This document shows, piece after piece, positions 52,604 to 60,691 of a stretch of 64,000 bases of DNA (position 1 is the stretch's first letter; every line of letters begins with the position of its first letter). Below the pieces are notes generated by a model. That model did not search any database. It worked only from the letters and a program-made list of their open reading frames with translations, and was not told the DNA's origin. The stretch comes from Nonomuraea rhodomycinica (GTDB lineage Bacteria > Actinomycetota > Actinomycetes > Streptosporangiales > Streptosporangiaceae). The DNA lies in assembly GCF_013363995.1 (NCBI RefSeq), contig NZ_JABWGO010000018.1, positions 1-64,000 of the forward strand, given 5' to 3'. A program made the position numbers and the translations under genes.

Positions 52604-53593
52604 ATGGCTCTTCCCCTCTCCATCCTCGACCTGGCCCACATCGGTGAAGGGGAGACCGCGGCCGACAGCCTGAGCGCCAGCGTGGAGCTGGCCCAGCGCG
52701 CCGAGGAGTGGGGCTACCGGCGCGTCTGGTACGCCGAGCACCACAACATGCCGTCCATCGCGTCCTCGGCGACCAGCGTCCTCATCGCCCACGTCGCCGC
52801 GCACACCCGCACGATCCGGCTCGGCGCGGGCGGCGTCATGCTGCCCAACCACTCGCCGCTGACCATCGCCGAGCAGTACGGGACCCTCGAGACCCTGCAC
52901 CCCGGCCGCATCGACCTCGGGCTCGGCCGGGCGCCCGGCAGCGACCAGAAGACCCTGCGGGCCCTGCGCCGCGCCCCGGCCTCCGCCGACGCCTTCCCGG
53001 AGGACGTCCTGGAGCTGCAGGGCTACCTGACCGGCCACTCCCGCATCCCGGGCGTGGACGCGACGCCGGGCAAGGGCACCGACGTGCCGCTGTACATCCT
53101 GGGCTCCTCGCTGTTCGGGGCCACGCTGGCCGCCGCGCTGGGGCTGCCGTACGCCTTCGCTTCGCACTTCGCGCCGGCCGCGCTGGAGGAGGCGGTCGCC
53201 GTGTACCGGCGCGAGTTCAAGCCGTCAGCGCAGCTGGAGCGGCCCTACGTGATCGCCGGCGTCAACGTCGTCGCGGCCGGCACCACGGAGGAGGCGCAGG
53301 AGCAGTTCCTGGCGGCCAAGCGCCTCAGGGCCGCCCGGTTCCTCACGCCCGGCCGCACCCTCACGGCGCAGGAGGCCGACGCCGTCCTCGACTCCCCCGC
53401 CGGGCGGCAGATCGCGCAGATGACCCAGTACTCCGCGGTCGGCGACCCGCAGGAGGTGGAGGACTACCTCGACCGGTTCGCCGGCCACGCCCAGGCGGAC
53501 GAGCTGATCGTCGTCTCCGTGGCCCCCGACCGGAGGGCGTGGCTGCGCTCCCTGGAACTCCTGGCGAAGGTCCACGGCCTGCTCCCCGCCTGA
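52604..53593 (+). CDS. LLM class flavin-dependent oxidoreductase
   Basis: The 329-residue luciferase-like TIM barrel begins [20 protein letters not shown] and contains [60 protein letters not shown] and [19 protein letters not shown]. This is the MsnO8-like LLM subgroup of FMN-dependent monooxygenases with unknown substrates. The ATG at 52604 is 110 bp after the BTAD gene; no strong ribosome site is visible, so it may have its own promoter. Confidence 0.9.
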   Translation: MALPLSILDLAHIGEGETAADSLSASVELAQRAEEWGYRRVWYAEHHNMPSIASSATSVLIAHVAAHTRTIRLGAGGVMLPNHSPLTIAEQYGTLETLHPGRIDLGLGRAPGSDQKTLRALRRAPASADAFPEDVLELQGYLTGHSRIPGVDATPGKGTDVPLYILGSSLFGATLAAALGLPYAFASHFAPAALEEAVAVYRREFKPSAQLERPYVIAGVNVVAAGTTEEAQEQFLAAKRLRAARFLTPGRTLTAQEADAVLDSPAGRQIAQMTQYSAVGDPQEVEDYLDRFAGHAQADELIVVSVAPDRRAWLRSLELLAKVHGLLPA

Positions 53594-53625
53594 CGCCCTC
53601 CCCTGGTACGAGCACAAAATCGTGG

Positions 53626-53654
53626 TTGACATATTTTTAGGTCAGTCATATGTT
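53626..53654 (+). promoter_or_regulatory. Promoter of mycothiol conjugate amidase gene
   Basis: TTGACA (53626-53631) and TATGTT (53649-53654) are spaced by exactly 17 bp, a near-consensus housekeeping promoter and rare in this GC-rich window. GACATA and TATGTT arms, and TGAC...GTCA within 53627-53644, make overlapping inverted repeats, so a repressor may bind it. Confidence 0.7.
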
Positions 53655-53683
53655 TTGCGGCGTACCGGAGGAGAGGAGTCCGC

Positions 53684-54556
53684 ATGAACCTGCGCGTCAC
53701 CCCGGGCGAACCCCTTCGCCTGATGAGCGTGCACGCCCACCCCGACGACGAGTCGAGCAAGGGCGCCGCCACGCTGGCCAGGTACGCCGCCGAGGGCGTG
53801 GACGTCCTGGTCGTCACGTGCACCGGCGGCGAACGCGGCGACGTGCTCAACCCCGCCATGGACCGGCCCGGCGTGCGGGAGGACCTCGCCCGGATCCGCC
53901 GCGCCGAGATGGCCGCCGCCCGCCGGATCCTGGGCGTGCGGCAGGAGTTCCTGGGGTTCGTCGACTCCGGGCTGCCGGCGGACGGCGAGCCGCTGCCCGA
54001 CGGCTGCTTCGCCCGGCAGCCGGTGGAGGAGGCGGCCGGCCGGCTGGTGGCCTCGATCCGCGCCTTCCGGCCGCACGTGGTCGTCACCTACGACGAGACC
54101 GGCGGCTACCCCCACCCCGACCACATCCAGACCCACCTGGTCACCGTGGCCGCCTTCGACGCGGCCGGCGACGCCGGCCGTCATCCCGAGGCGGGCCCGC
54201 CCTGGCGGCCGGCCAAGCTCTACTACCACGGCGCCCTGTCCAGGGCGTGGTTCCAGACCCTGCACGACGCCCTGATCGCGCGCGGCCTCGCATCGCCCAT
54301 GCGGGAGGTGCTCGCGGAGTTCCCGGCCGACGCCCCCGCCCCCGAGTTCTCCACGCGCGTCTCCTGCGCGGACTACTTCCCGGTCAGGGACCGGGCGCTG
54401 CTCGCGCACGCCACCCAGGTCGACCCGGACGCCGGGTTCATGCTGCACGACCGCGACGTCGAACGCGAGGCGTGGCCCACCGAGGACTACTACCTGGCCC
54501 GCTCCCACGTGCCCGTCACGCTTCCCGAGGACGACCTCTTCGCCGGACTGAGGTGA
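53684..54556 (+). CDS. mca: Mycothiol conjugate amidase
   Basis: The 290-residue zinc amidase of the PIG-L/LmbE family has MSVHAHPDDESSKGAATLAR with the metal ligands H-x-DD, TCTGGERGDVLNPAMDR, and DETGGYPHPDHIQTHLVTVA with the third ligand histidine (about residue 144). The long C-terminal region with SRAWFQTLHDALIARGL and VPVTLPEDDLFAGLR distinguishes Mca from the deacetylase MshB. It cleaves mycothiol S-conjugates to glucosamine-inositol and a mercapturic acid for export, so it is a detoxification enzyme and evidence that the host makes mycothiol. Confidence 0.93.
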   Translation: MNLRVTPGEPLRLMSVHAHPDDESSKGAATLARYAAEGVDVLVVTCTGGERGDVLNPAMDRPGVREDLARIRRAEMAAARRILGVRQEFLGFVDSGLPADGEPLPDGCFARQPVEEAAGRLVASIRAFRPHVVVTYDETGGYPHPDHIQTHLVTVAAFDAAGDAGRHPEAGPPWRPAKLYYHGALSRAWFQTLHDALIARGLASPMREVLAEFPADAPAPEFSTRVSCADYFPVRDRALLAHATQVDPDAGFMLHDRDVEREAWPTEDYYLARSHVPVTLPEDDLFAGLR

Positions 54557-54629
54557 TCCGCGGAAGAGGACCTGCTATGCTGCTGCCCGTTTGGTGGTGC
54601 AGTACCGGATGAGAGGGAGGTGAGGCTTG

Positions 54630-54698
54630 ATGACCGCGGTGAAGACCGCTGCCCCGCGCAGCGCCCGGACATTCCTCACGTCCCGGGCCCCGGTCTGA
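54630..54698 (+). CDS. Leader peptide upstream of RsgA-like GTPase
   Basis: A 22-codon frame, MTAVKTAAPRSARTFLTSR plus APV, starts at an ATG with GGGAGG about 9 nt upstream and stops 91 bp before the GTPase start. The size, strong ribosome site, and alternative hairpins just downstream fit ribosome-mediated attenuation. A TATGCT -10-like element at 54575-54580 could serve it. Confidence 0.5.
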   Translation: MTAVKTAAPRSARTFLTSRAPV

Positions 54699-54719
54699 CC
54701 CATCTCCTGCCCTCGCCGT

Positions 54720-54751
54720 AGCCGTCCGGCTGCGCACGCGAGGTGGCGGCT
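54720..54751 (+). promoter_or_regulatory. Possible attenuator with competing hairpins
   Basis: AGCCG (54720-54724) can pair with CGGCT at 54727-54731 or with an identical CGGCT at 54747-54751, so two exclusive structures are possible. A GGGGCCCC palindrome (54762-54769) follows near the ribosome site of the GTPase gene (AAGG at 54777-54780). The arrangement is suggestive only. Confidence 0.35.
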
Positions 54752-54789
54752 GCGTCTCGTCGGGGCCCCTTCCCGCAAGGTGTCTCACG

Positions 54790-55890
54790 TTGACCCATCA
54801 CTTCACTGATCCATCCCCCTTCACGGACCCGTCCGGCTCCGGCCTGTCCCGGTACGGCTGGACGGAGACACTCGACAACGCCTTCGCCGAACACCGCGCG
54901 GCCGGCCTGGTCCCGGCCCGGATCGCGCGGGTGGACCGCGGCCTGTGCGACGCGGTCACCGAGTCCGGCCCGGTGCGGGCCGCTCTCACGGCGCCCCACT
55001 CCCCCGACCCGCTCCTCGCGCCCTGCACCGGCGACTGGGCCGCGCTGCTCCCGGGCCGCGAGCCGCGGCTGGTGGCCCTGCTGCCGCGCCGGAGCGCGAT
55101 CGTGCGCTCGTCCGCCTCCCGCTCCTCCCACGGGCAGGTGCTGGCCGCCAACGTCGACACCGTCGTCCTGGCCGTCTCGCTGGCCGCCCGGCTGGACGCG
55201 GCCCGGCTCGAACGGCTGCTGGCCCTGGCCTGGGACAGCGGCGCCAGGCCGCTGATCGTCCTGACCAAGGCGGACGTGGCCCCCGACCCGGCCGCCGTCC
55301 AGGCCGAGGCGGCCGCGCTGGCGCCGGGCGTGGACATCCTGGTCACCAGCGTGACCACCGGTCAGAACATCGACGTGCTGACCGCGCTGCTGAGCGGCAC
55401 CACGGTCCTGCTCGGCTCGTCGGGCGCGGGCAAGTCCAGCCTCGGCAACGCGCTGCTCGGCGACGAGCTCCTGGCCACCGGCGCGGTGCGGGCGCAGGAC
55501 GGCAAGGGGCGCCACACCACCGTCCGCCGGGAGCTGGTCCCCCTTCCCGGCGGCGGTGTCCTCATCGACACGCCGGGCCTGCGCGGGATCAGCCTGTACG
55601 ACGCCGCCGACGGACTGGAACAGGTCTTCTCCGACATCGAAGGCCTCGCCCGGGACTGCCGCTTCGGCGACTGCTCCCACGGCACCGAGCCCGGCTGCGC
55701 GGTGCAGGCCGCCATCCAGGCGGGCGAGCTGACCCGGCGCCGCCTCGACAACTACCGCAAGCTGCAACGCGAGAACGCGTACGCGGCCTCGCGCACCGAC
55801 GCCCGGCTGCGCGGCGAGCGCACCAACCGGCAGAAGGCCATCACCAGCCATCTGCGCGCGACCTACAGGTTCCGGGACCGGCAGTCATGA
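54790..55890 (+). CDS. rsgA: RsgA/YjeQ-like ribosome-associated GTPase
   Basis: The 366-residue circularly permuted GTPase has an OB-like N-terminus (LVPARIARVDRGLCDAVTES), G4 LTKAD (158-162) ahead of the P-loop GSSGAGKSSLGNALLG (209-224), DTPGLRG (260-266), and a C-terminal zinc knuckle C290, C295, H297, C303. RsgA acts late in 30S subunit maturation. The start is a TTG with AAGG 9 nt upstream, a weak combination. A leader peptide and possible attenuator lie upstream. The stop overlaps a GNAT start as ATGA. Confidence 0.9.
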   Translation: MTHHFTDPSPFTDPSGSGLSRYGWTETLDNAFAEHRAAGLVPARIARVDRGLCDAVTESGPVRAALTAPHSPDPLLAPCTGDWAALLPGREPRLVALLPRRSAIVRSSASRSSHGQVLAANVDTVVLAVSLAARLDAARLERLLALAWDSGARPLIVLTKADVAPDPAAVQAEAAALAPGVDILVTSVTTGQNIDVLTALLSGTTVLLGSSGAGKSSLGNALLGDELLATGAVRAQDGKGRHTTVRRELVPLPGGGVLIDTPGLRGISLYDAADGLEQVFSDIEGLARDCRFGDCSHGTEPGCAVQAAIQAGELTRRRLDNYRKLQRENAYAASRTDARLRGERTNRQKAITSHLRATYRFRDRQS

Positions 55891-56456
55891 GCGACGCCCA
55901 GCCCGGCCTGCACCCGAACGCCTCCACAGAAACGGACCCGAACACCACCATGAACTGGATCACCCGCCCCGAGACCGCCGCCGACGTCGACCTGATCCGC
56001 GCGGTCAACCTCGCCGCCTTCCCCACCTCCCACGAGGCCGACCTGGTCGAGGCCCTGCGCGCCGACCCGCAGGCGTGGATCCCCGGCCTGTCGTGGGTCT
56101 CCCAGGAGCCCGGCGGCGCCGTCGCCGGGTTCGCGCTGCTCACCCGCTGCCACGTCGACGGCGCTCCCGCGCTCACCCTGGGCCCGTGCGCCGTCCTGCC
56201 CGAGCACCAGCGTCACGGCGCCGGGTCGGCCGCCATCCGCGCCGCGCTCGACGCCGCCCGGGAGCAGGGCGAGGGCCTCGTGCTCGTGCTGGGCCACGCC
56301 GAGTACTACCCGCGTTTCGGGTTCACCCCGGCCTCCGGTCACGGCATCCGGCCGCCGTTCGACGTCGAGGACAAGTACATGATGGCGCTCGTCCTCGACC
56401 CGGACCGGCCCGTGCCGTCGGGCACCATCCGCTACCCGGCCGCGTTCGGGGTGTGA
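55887..56456 (+). CDS. GNAT family N-acetyltransferase
   Basis: The 189-residue protein has an extended N-terminus and then a GNAT fold (RPETAADVDLIRAVNLAAFP). LGPCAVLPEHQRHGAGSAAI carries the acetyl-CoA loop Q-x-x-G-x-G/S, and EGLVLVLGHAEYYPRFGFTP is the classic GNAT end, of the YhbS-like type. ATGA overlap with rsgA makes them one translational unit. The acceptor is unknown; a ribosomal or antibiotic target would fit the partner but is only inference. Confidence 0.88.
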   Translation: MSDAQPGLHPNASTETDPNTTMNWITRPETAADVDLIRAVNLAAFPTSHEADLVEALRADPQAWIPGLSWVSQEPGGAVAGFALLTRCHVDGAPALTLGPCAVLPEHQRHGAGSAAIRAALDAAREQGEGLVLVLGHAEYYPRFGFTPASGHGIRPPFDVEDKYMMALVLDPDRPVPSGTIRYPAAFGV

Positions 56457-56462
56457 CCCGGT

Positions 56463-56501
56463 CGGCCCGCCGGTGACGGGGTCGCCGTCACCGGCGGGCC
56501 G
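56463..56501 (+). terminator. Strong hairpin terminator after rsgA-GNAT operon
   Basis: A perfect 17-bp inverted repeat, CGGCCCGCCGGTGACGG (56463-56479) with its complement at 56485-56501, and a 5-nt loop. It starts 6 bp after the GNAT stop. It is the strongest hairpin seen in the window. Confidence 0.8.
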
Positions 56502-56538
56502 CCGTTGCCGCCGCCCGGCCCGTTTGGCACCATCGCTG

Positions 56539-57237
56539 GTGGTGAACGCCGGGACGGAGATGCCGCGCTTCGCCGTCGGCGAGGGCTACGCGGTGTATCG
56601 GGGCCCGGCGGCGGGCGGCGCGTTCCACCGTCATGCCGCCTTCCAGATCGCCATCGCGGTGGACGGCGAGGTGGCCCTGGTGGACGAGCGGGACACCCCT
56701 CATCGGGGTGTGGCGCTGGTCGTGCCGCCGATGGCGCGGCACCGCATGCTCGCGGCGGCCGACCTGCTCACCTTCTTCGTCGAGCCGCACTGCGTGTTCG
56801 CCGACCGGCTGCGCGGGCGCTGCGGCGACGGCATCGCCGCCGTCCCCGAGCTGCGCGACCTGCGCGAGGAAGACCTCGGCCGGGCGGGCGTGCGCCCGTC
56901 CGCCGAGCTCGACCCCCGCCTGGTGGAGGCGCTGAACACGCTGAGCGAGCGCAGTGTCCCGATGCCGGACCTGGCCGCGGCGGTCGGGCTCTCACCCCAG
57001 CGGCTGCGCGCCCTGGCGCGGCGTCAGGTGGGCATGCCGCTGACGCGCTGGCGGGTGTGGGCGCGGCTGCGCCGGGCGGCCGAGGCGATGCGCGCGGGCC
57101 GGCCGCCGGCCGACGCGGCGATCGTGGCGGGCTTCACCGACCAGGCGCACCTCACCCGGCAGATGCGCGAGATGATGGGCCTCACCCCCGCGGCCGTGCT
57201 GCTGCATCTGCGCGGTCAGTCCCGGCGCGCGACGTAG
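56539..57237 (+). CDS. AraC family transcriptional regulator
   Basis: The 232-residue regulator has a cupin-like sensor (AFHRHAAFQIAIAVDGEVAL, VALVVPPMARHRMLAAADLL) and a C-terminal AraC HTH pair (MPDLAAAVGLSPQRLRALAR, then PPADAAIVAGFTDQAHLTRQ and MREMMGLTPAAV). The GTG at 56539 is likely; the ATG at 56560 is an alternative. A CACCA/TGGTG inverted repeat covers the GTG. Its 3' end overlaps the convergent methyltransferase gene by 22 bp. Confidence 0.88.
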   Translation: MVNAGTEMPRFAVGEGYAVYRGPAAGGAFHRHAAFQIAIAVDGEVALVDERDTPHRGVALVVPPMARHRMLAAADLLTFFVEPHCVFADRLRGRCGDGIAAVPELRDLREEDLGRAGVRPSAELDPRLVEALNTLSERSVPMPDLAAAVGLSPQRLRALARRQVGMPLTRWRVWARLRRAAEAMRAGRPPADAAIVAGFTDQAHLTRQMREMMGLTPAAVLLHLRGQSRRAT

Positions 57238-57869
57238 ACCGAGATCGAGCCGGTGGCCGTGGGCACCACCTCGGCCTCGCGCACGTCGCGGAACCCGGCG
57301 GCCGAGATCAGGCCCGGGAGGGCGCCGTCGGCGTTGGGCTGGGTGTCCTGCTTGCCGTCCGCGAGCTGCACGATCCCGAACGCCAGGCGCATCAGCGGCG
57401 TCCGCTGCCATCCGTAGTCGGCGATCACCAGCTTCCCGCCCGGCCGCAGCACCGCGGCCATCGAGGCGAGCACCGCCCGCTTCACCGGGACCGGGCACTG
57501 GTGGAGCACGAGGCTGGACACGACGGTGTCCGCCGACTCCGCGCCCAGCGACTCCACCAGCTCATCCCCCATGCCGGCCTGCCAGCGCACCACCGCGCCG
57601 GCGGCGTCGGCCTTGCGCCGCGCCGCGGCCAGCACCTCGGGATCGGGGTCCACGCCGACGATCCGGGCCCGCGGCTCCACCCGGGCCAGCAGCAACGCCA
57701 GCGAGCCGGTGCCGCAGCCCACGTCGACGATCACATCGTCGGGCCGCGGCGCCACGTGCATGGCGGCCAGGGCCCGCCACAGACGCTCGCGCGTCAGCGC
57801 GATCACGTGATCGTAGAACCGGGTGGGGGCGAAACGGCCCAGGGCGGGAGTGAAGGTGTTCTCGCTCAT
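57216..57869 (-). CDS. Class I SAM-dependent methyltransferase
   Basis: The 217-residue protein has motif I VIVDVGCGTGSLALLLA (about 48-64), RIVGVDPDPEVLAAARRKAD as the SAM-ribose acidic loop, ADTVVSSLVLHQCP and LRPGGKLVIADYGWQR, the UbiE/Methyltransf_25 pattern. The C-terminal SISVYVARRD closes the sheet. Substrate unknown. The ATG at 57869 follows a short gap from the unknown upstream gene. Confidence 0.88.
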   Translation of the reverse strand: MSENTFTPALGRFAPTRFYDHVIALTRERLWRALAAMHVAPRPDDVIVDVGCGTGSLALLLARVEPRARIVGVDPDPEVLAAARRKADAAGAVVRWQAGMGDELVESLGAESADTVVSSLVLHQCPVPVKRAVLASMAAVLRPGGKLVIADYGWQRTPLMRLAFGIVQLADGKQDTQPNADGALPGLISAAGFRDVREAEVVPTATGSISVYVARRD

Positions 57870-57879
57870 GCCCGCAGTC

Positions 57880-58540
57880 TCATCGGCGCGCCCCGGCCCG
57901 GTCTTGTACGAACCGCTCGCCGGCGACGGCCCAGCCGGTCCTTCCAGGGACCTGCACGTATTGATCACGGCGTGCTGGTAAGCCAGTCAGCTCACATTCG
58001 GGAACCCACCCAAGCAGTGGCTGGTATCCCGCGTTGGGACAGGACGCCAGGGTAGGTTCGGTCATGGGCCCGATGACCAGGCCTCGCGCCAGCAGTCCGC
58101 CCCAGCCCGCCGGCACCGTGTCGACCTCCCCATCCTCGACGGCTCCGAGCTCGTAGGGCGCCGCCCACGAGGTGAGTGCCCGCTGCCTCACCTCCACCCA
58201 GACGGCCGGCAGCCCGAGCAGACGCGCGGTGTGCAGACGGTGGGTGCCGTTGCTGCCGCACTCGTACAGCGGTCCGGCCGGGCCCGGGATACGGTGCACG
58301 ACGATGGGCTCGCTGGTCAGGCTCCAGACGTCCACGCCGTGGTGACGCTGTGGCCTAAGCTGATCAGCCCGCGGTCGCCGCGCCGGGAATCAAGCAAGGC
58401 ACCCAAGTGCGGCGGCTGAGGATGTCCGGCGTTCAGCCGCTCGGCTGCCTCCGCCAGGTATGCAGGGATCGACACGCCTGCCGGCCACAAGCAGCGCGCC
58501 TCTTCTTGAACAGCGGCGAAGCGACCCCGGTGGCTCTCCC
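57880..58540 (-). pseudogene. Frameshifted hypothetical gene
   Basis: The intact 3' part (stop at 57880) reads VDVWSLTSEPIVVHRIPGP, YECGSNGTHRLHTARLLGLP and AVWVEVRQRALTSW, a soluble actinobacterial hypothetical protein with an N-G-T-H-R-x-H segment like ParB/sulfiredoxin-fold domains. Upstream, in another phase, coding continues as [40 protein letters not shown] and SLGHSV to about 58540. One frameshift near 58340 joins them. A 151-residue product could still start at 58335. Family not recognised. Confidence 0.5.
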
Positions 58541-58584
58541 GATGACCATCCCACGCCCCTCCCGCATGGATGCCCGCGCGCCGT

Positions 58585-58705
58585 GTCGGGCTGCACCGCC
58601 ACGATCGACGGCGAGGTCCGTCCCGCCTGCACGGGCGTGCGGGTCGCCGGCCTGGTGGACCCGCGCATGCTGGTCGAGATCGAGATTGAGGCGATGCGCG
58701 CATGA
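58585..58705 (+). pseudogene. RidA-family C-terminal remnant
   Basis: The last 38 codons, with [20 protein letters not shown] then EIEIEAMRA, are the C-terminus of a RidA/YjgF protein, where R-P-A-R-T-x-V...L-VEIEA is conserved. Nothing recognisable lies upstream. Its stop overlaps the hisF remnant start as ATGA, as in intact actinobacterial his clusters where a RidA gene precedes hisF. Confidence 0.6.
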
Positions 58706-58966
58706 CCGTGGCCGTCAGGGTGATCCCCTGCCTGGACGTCGACGCCGGCCGGGTGGTCAAGGGCGCCAACTTCGCCAATTTGCGCGACGCGGGCGAACCG
58801 CCGAGCAGGTGTTCATCCCGCTGACCGTGAGCGGCGGCATCCGCTCGGTGGACGACGTGGACCGGCTGCTGCGGGCGGGGGCCGACAAGGTCTCGCTCAA
58901 CACGGCGGGCCTCAAGATCGCCGACGTGAAGGAGACGCTCCGCACGGCGGGCCACCCGGTGCGGTA
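58702..58966 (+). pseudogene. hisF: hisF remnant with internal deletions
   Basis: The start [20 protein letters not shown] and [13 protein letters not shown] are the exact N-terminus of imidazole glycerol phosphate synthase HisF. After loss of about 45 codons and a frame change, [20 protein letters not shown] and [19 protein letters not shown] follow. The rest is missing until the usual HisF end [12 protein letters not shown]. About 265 bp remain of an expected 760, so it cannot be functional and is probably a decayed duplicate. Confidence 0.8.
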
Positions 58967-59170
58967 GCCGCGCAGTGCGGTCTCGTGGTGCGCGCTCCGC
59001 GCGTGGGCGCCGGGCTGCGAGAGCCGCACAGCCCGGTCCTCGCCCGATCGGTCCGGACGGCCTTTGGCCGAGCCCACGAACGGGTGGGCCGCCAGTGGTG
59101 GAAGCTGACGAACACCGCCCTGTCCGCCGCCCCTAAGCTCCCCCGGAAACGGAGCCAGAAGGGGATACCG

Positions 59171-60556
59171 GTGTCGAAAGTGGATGAGATCGCTGCGTGG
59201 CTGCGGCGCCGGCTGCCGGATCTGCTCGCGGAGAACCAGGTGCCGGGGGCGGCGGTGGCGCTCTGCGCCGGTGACGCGACGGTCGACGCCGCGGCCGGGC
59301 TGCTCAACACCGTCACGGGCGTCGAGGCCACGGCCGACTCGCTGTTCCAGATCGGCTCGATCACGAAGGTCCTGACCACGACGCTGGCGATGCAGCTGGT
59401 GGACGAGGGTGCGCTGCACCTGGACGCTCCCGTGCGGGCCTACCTCCCCGGGTTCCGGCTCGCCGACGACGACGCGGCCGGACGGATCACCGTACGGCAG
59501 CTCATGTGCCACGTCGCGGGCTTCGAAGGCGACGTCTTCACCGACACCGGCAAGGGCGACGACTGCCTGGAGAAGTACGTCGGCCTGCTGCGCGATGTCC
59601 CGCAGTTGTTCGAGCCCGGGGAGCTGTTCTCCTACAACAACGCCGGCTTCTGCGTGCTGGGCCGGATCGTCGAGGTCGTCCGGGGCAGGCCGTTCGACGA
59701 CTGCGTGCGGGCGCACCTGTTCGAGCCCCTGGGGCTGACGCACGCCGCGAACGACCCGTACGACGCGATCCTCCACCGCACAGCGGTGGGGCACGTCGAG
59801 CGGGAGCCCGGAGGCCCGTTCGAACCCACCCGCGTCTGGGCCCTGGCCCGGTCGAACGCGCCGGCCGGCTCGATGCTGGCGATGCGCGCCCGCGACCTGC
59901 TGGCCTTCGCCCGCATGCACCTGGCGGGGGGCCTGGGTCCGGACGGCCGGGCGGTGCTCAGCCAGGAGAGCGTCCTGGCCATGCGGCAGCCGCAGGTCGC
60001 GCAGCCGGACCTCGACCAGGGCACCGGCTGGGGTCTCGGCTGGGAGCTCTTCCACCGCCCCGACCGGGCGGTCTTCGGCCACGACGGCAACACCATCGGT
60101 CAGTCGGCGTTCCTGCGGGTGGTCCCGGAGCGGGACGTGGCACTGGTGATCCTCACCAACGGCGGCTGCCCGAAGCCGGTCTTCCGCGAGCTCGCCGGGC
60201 GCGTGCTCGGGGAGCTCGCCGGGGTCGAGCCGGGCGAGGCGCCCCGGCCGGACCCGGCCGCGCCCCCGCTGGACGCCGCCCGCTACGCCGGCACCTACCT
60301 GTCGAGCACCTCGCGGACCACGGTGAGCCAGGACGCTGATGGGCGGCTGTGGCTGGACCGGACCCCCCTCGGCGTCACCGCCGGCCTGGGCGCGGCGCCG
60401 TACCGCACCGAACTGGTCGCCTGGCGCGGCGACTCGGTGCTCCCGGCTGAACCCGACGGGGGCGTCCGCGCGCCGCTCGCCTTCCTCGGGGACGACGGGC
60501 AGGGGCGGGCCCGCTACCTGCACACCGGCCGGGCCGACCGGCGGGTGCCGTCCTGA
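59171..60556 (+). CDS. Serine hydrolase, beta-lactamase/penicillin-binding-protein-like
   Basis: The 461-residue class C-type serine hydrolase has the S-x-x-K active site in LFQIGSITKVLTTTLAMQL, Y-x-N in ELFSYNNAGFCVLGRIVEVV, and a GHDGNTIGQSAFLRVVPERD segment taking the place of the KTG box (H-x-G). A C-terminal lipocalin-like domain (RYAGTYLSSTSRTTVSQ) follows from about 370. No signal peptide is seen, so it is probably cytoplasmic and an esterase or amide hydrolase rather than a true beta-lactamase. The GTG at 59171 has AAGGGG upstream. Confidence 0.88.
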   Translation: MSKVDEIAAWLRRRLPDLLAENQVPGAAVALCAGDATVDAAAGLLNTVTGVEATADSLFQIGSITKVLTTTLAMQLVDEGALHLDAPVRAYLPGFRLADDDAAGRITVRQLMCHVAGFEGDVFTDTGKGDDCLEKYVGLLRDVPQLFEPGELFSYNNAGFCVLGRIVEVVRGRPFDDCVRAHLFEPLGLTHAANDPYDAILHRTAVGHVEREPGGPFEPTRVWALARSNAPAGSMLAMRARDLLAFARMHLAGGLGPDGRAVLSQESVLAMRQPQVAQPDLDQGTGWGLGWELFHRPDRAVFGHDGNTIGQSAFLRVVPERDVALVILTNGGCPKPVFRELAGRVLGELAGVEPGEAPRPDPAAPPLDAARYAGTYLSSTSRTTVSQDADGRLWLDRTPLGVTAGLGAAPYRTELVAWRGDSVLPAEPDGGVRAPLAFLGDDGQGRARYLHTGRADRRVPS

Positions 60557-60691
60557 AACCCTGACCGGTCGAGGTTCCCGCCGCGCCGCGACGGCACTCG
60601 GCGATCAGTTCGTCGCGACGGACGAACGCGGGCTTCGAGCTTCGATCGACGCGACGAACACCACCAGGGGACCGGGTCCCACTATCGTCCA

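Noticed and set aside
59171-60556. True secreted beta-lactamase
   Set aside because: S-x-x-K and Y-x-N are present, but there is no signal peptide and the KTG box is replaced by H-x-G, as in many class C-like esterases.
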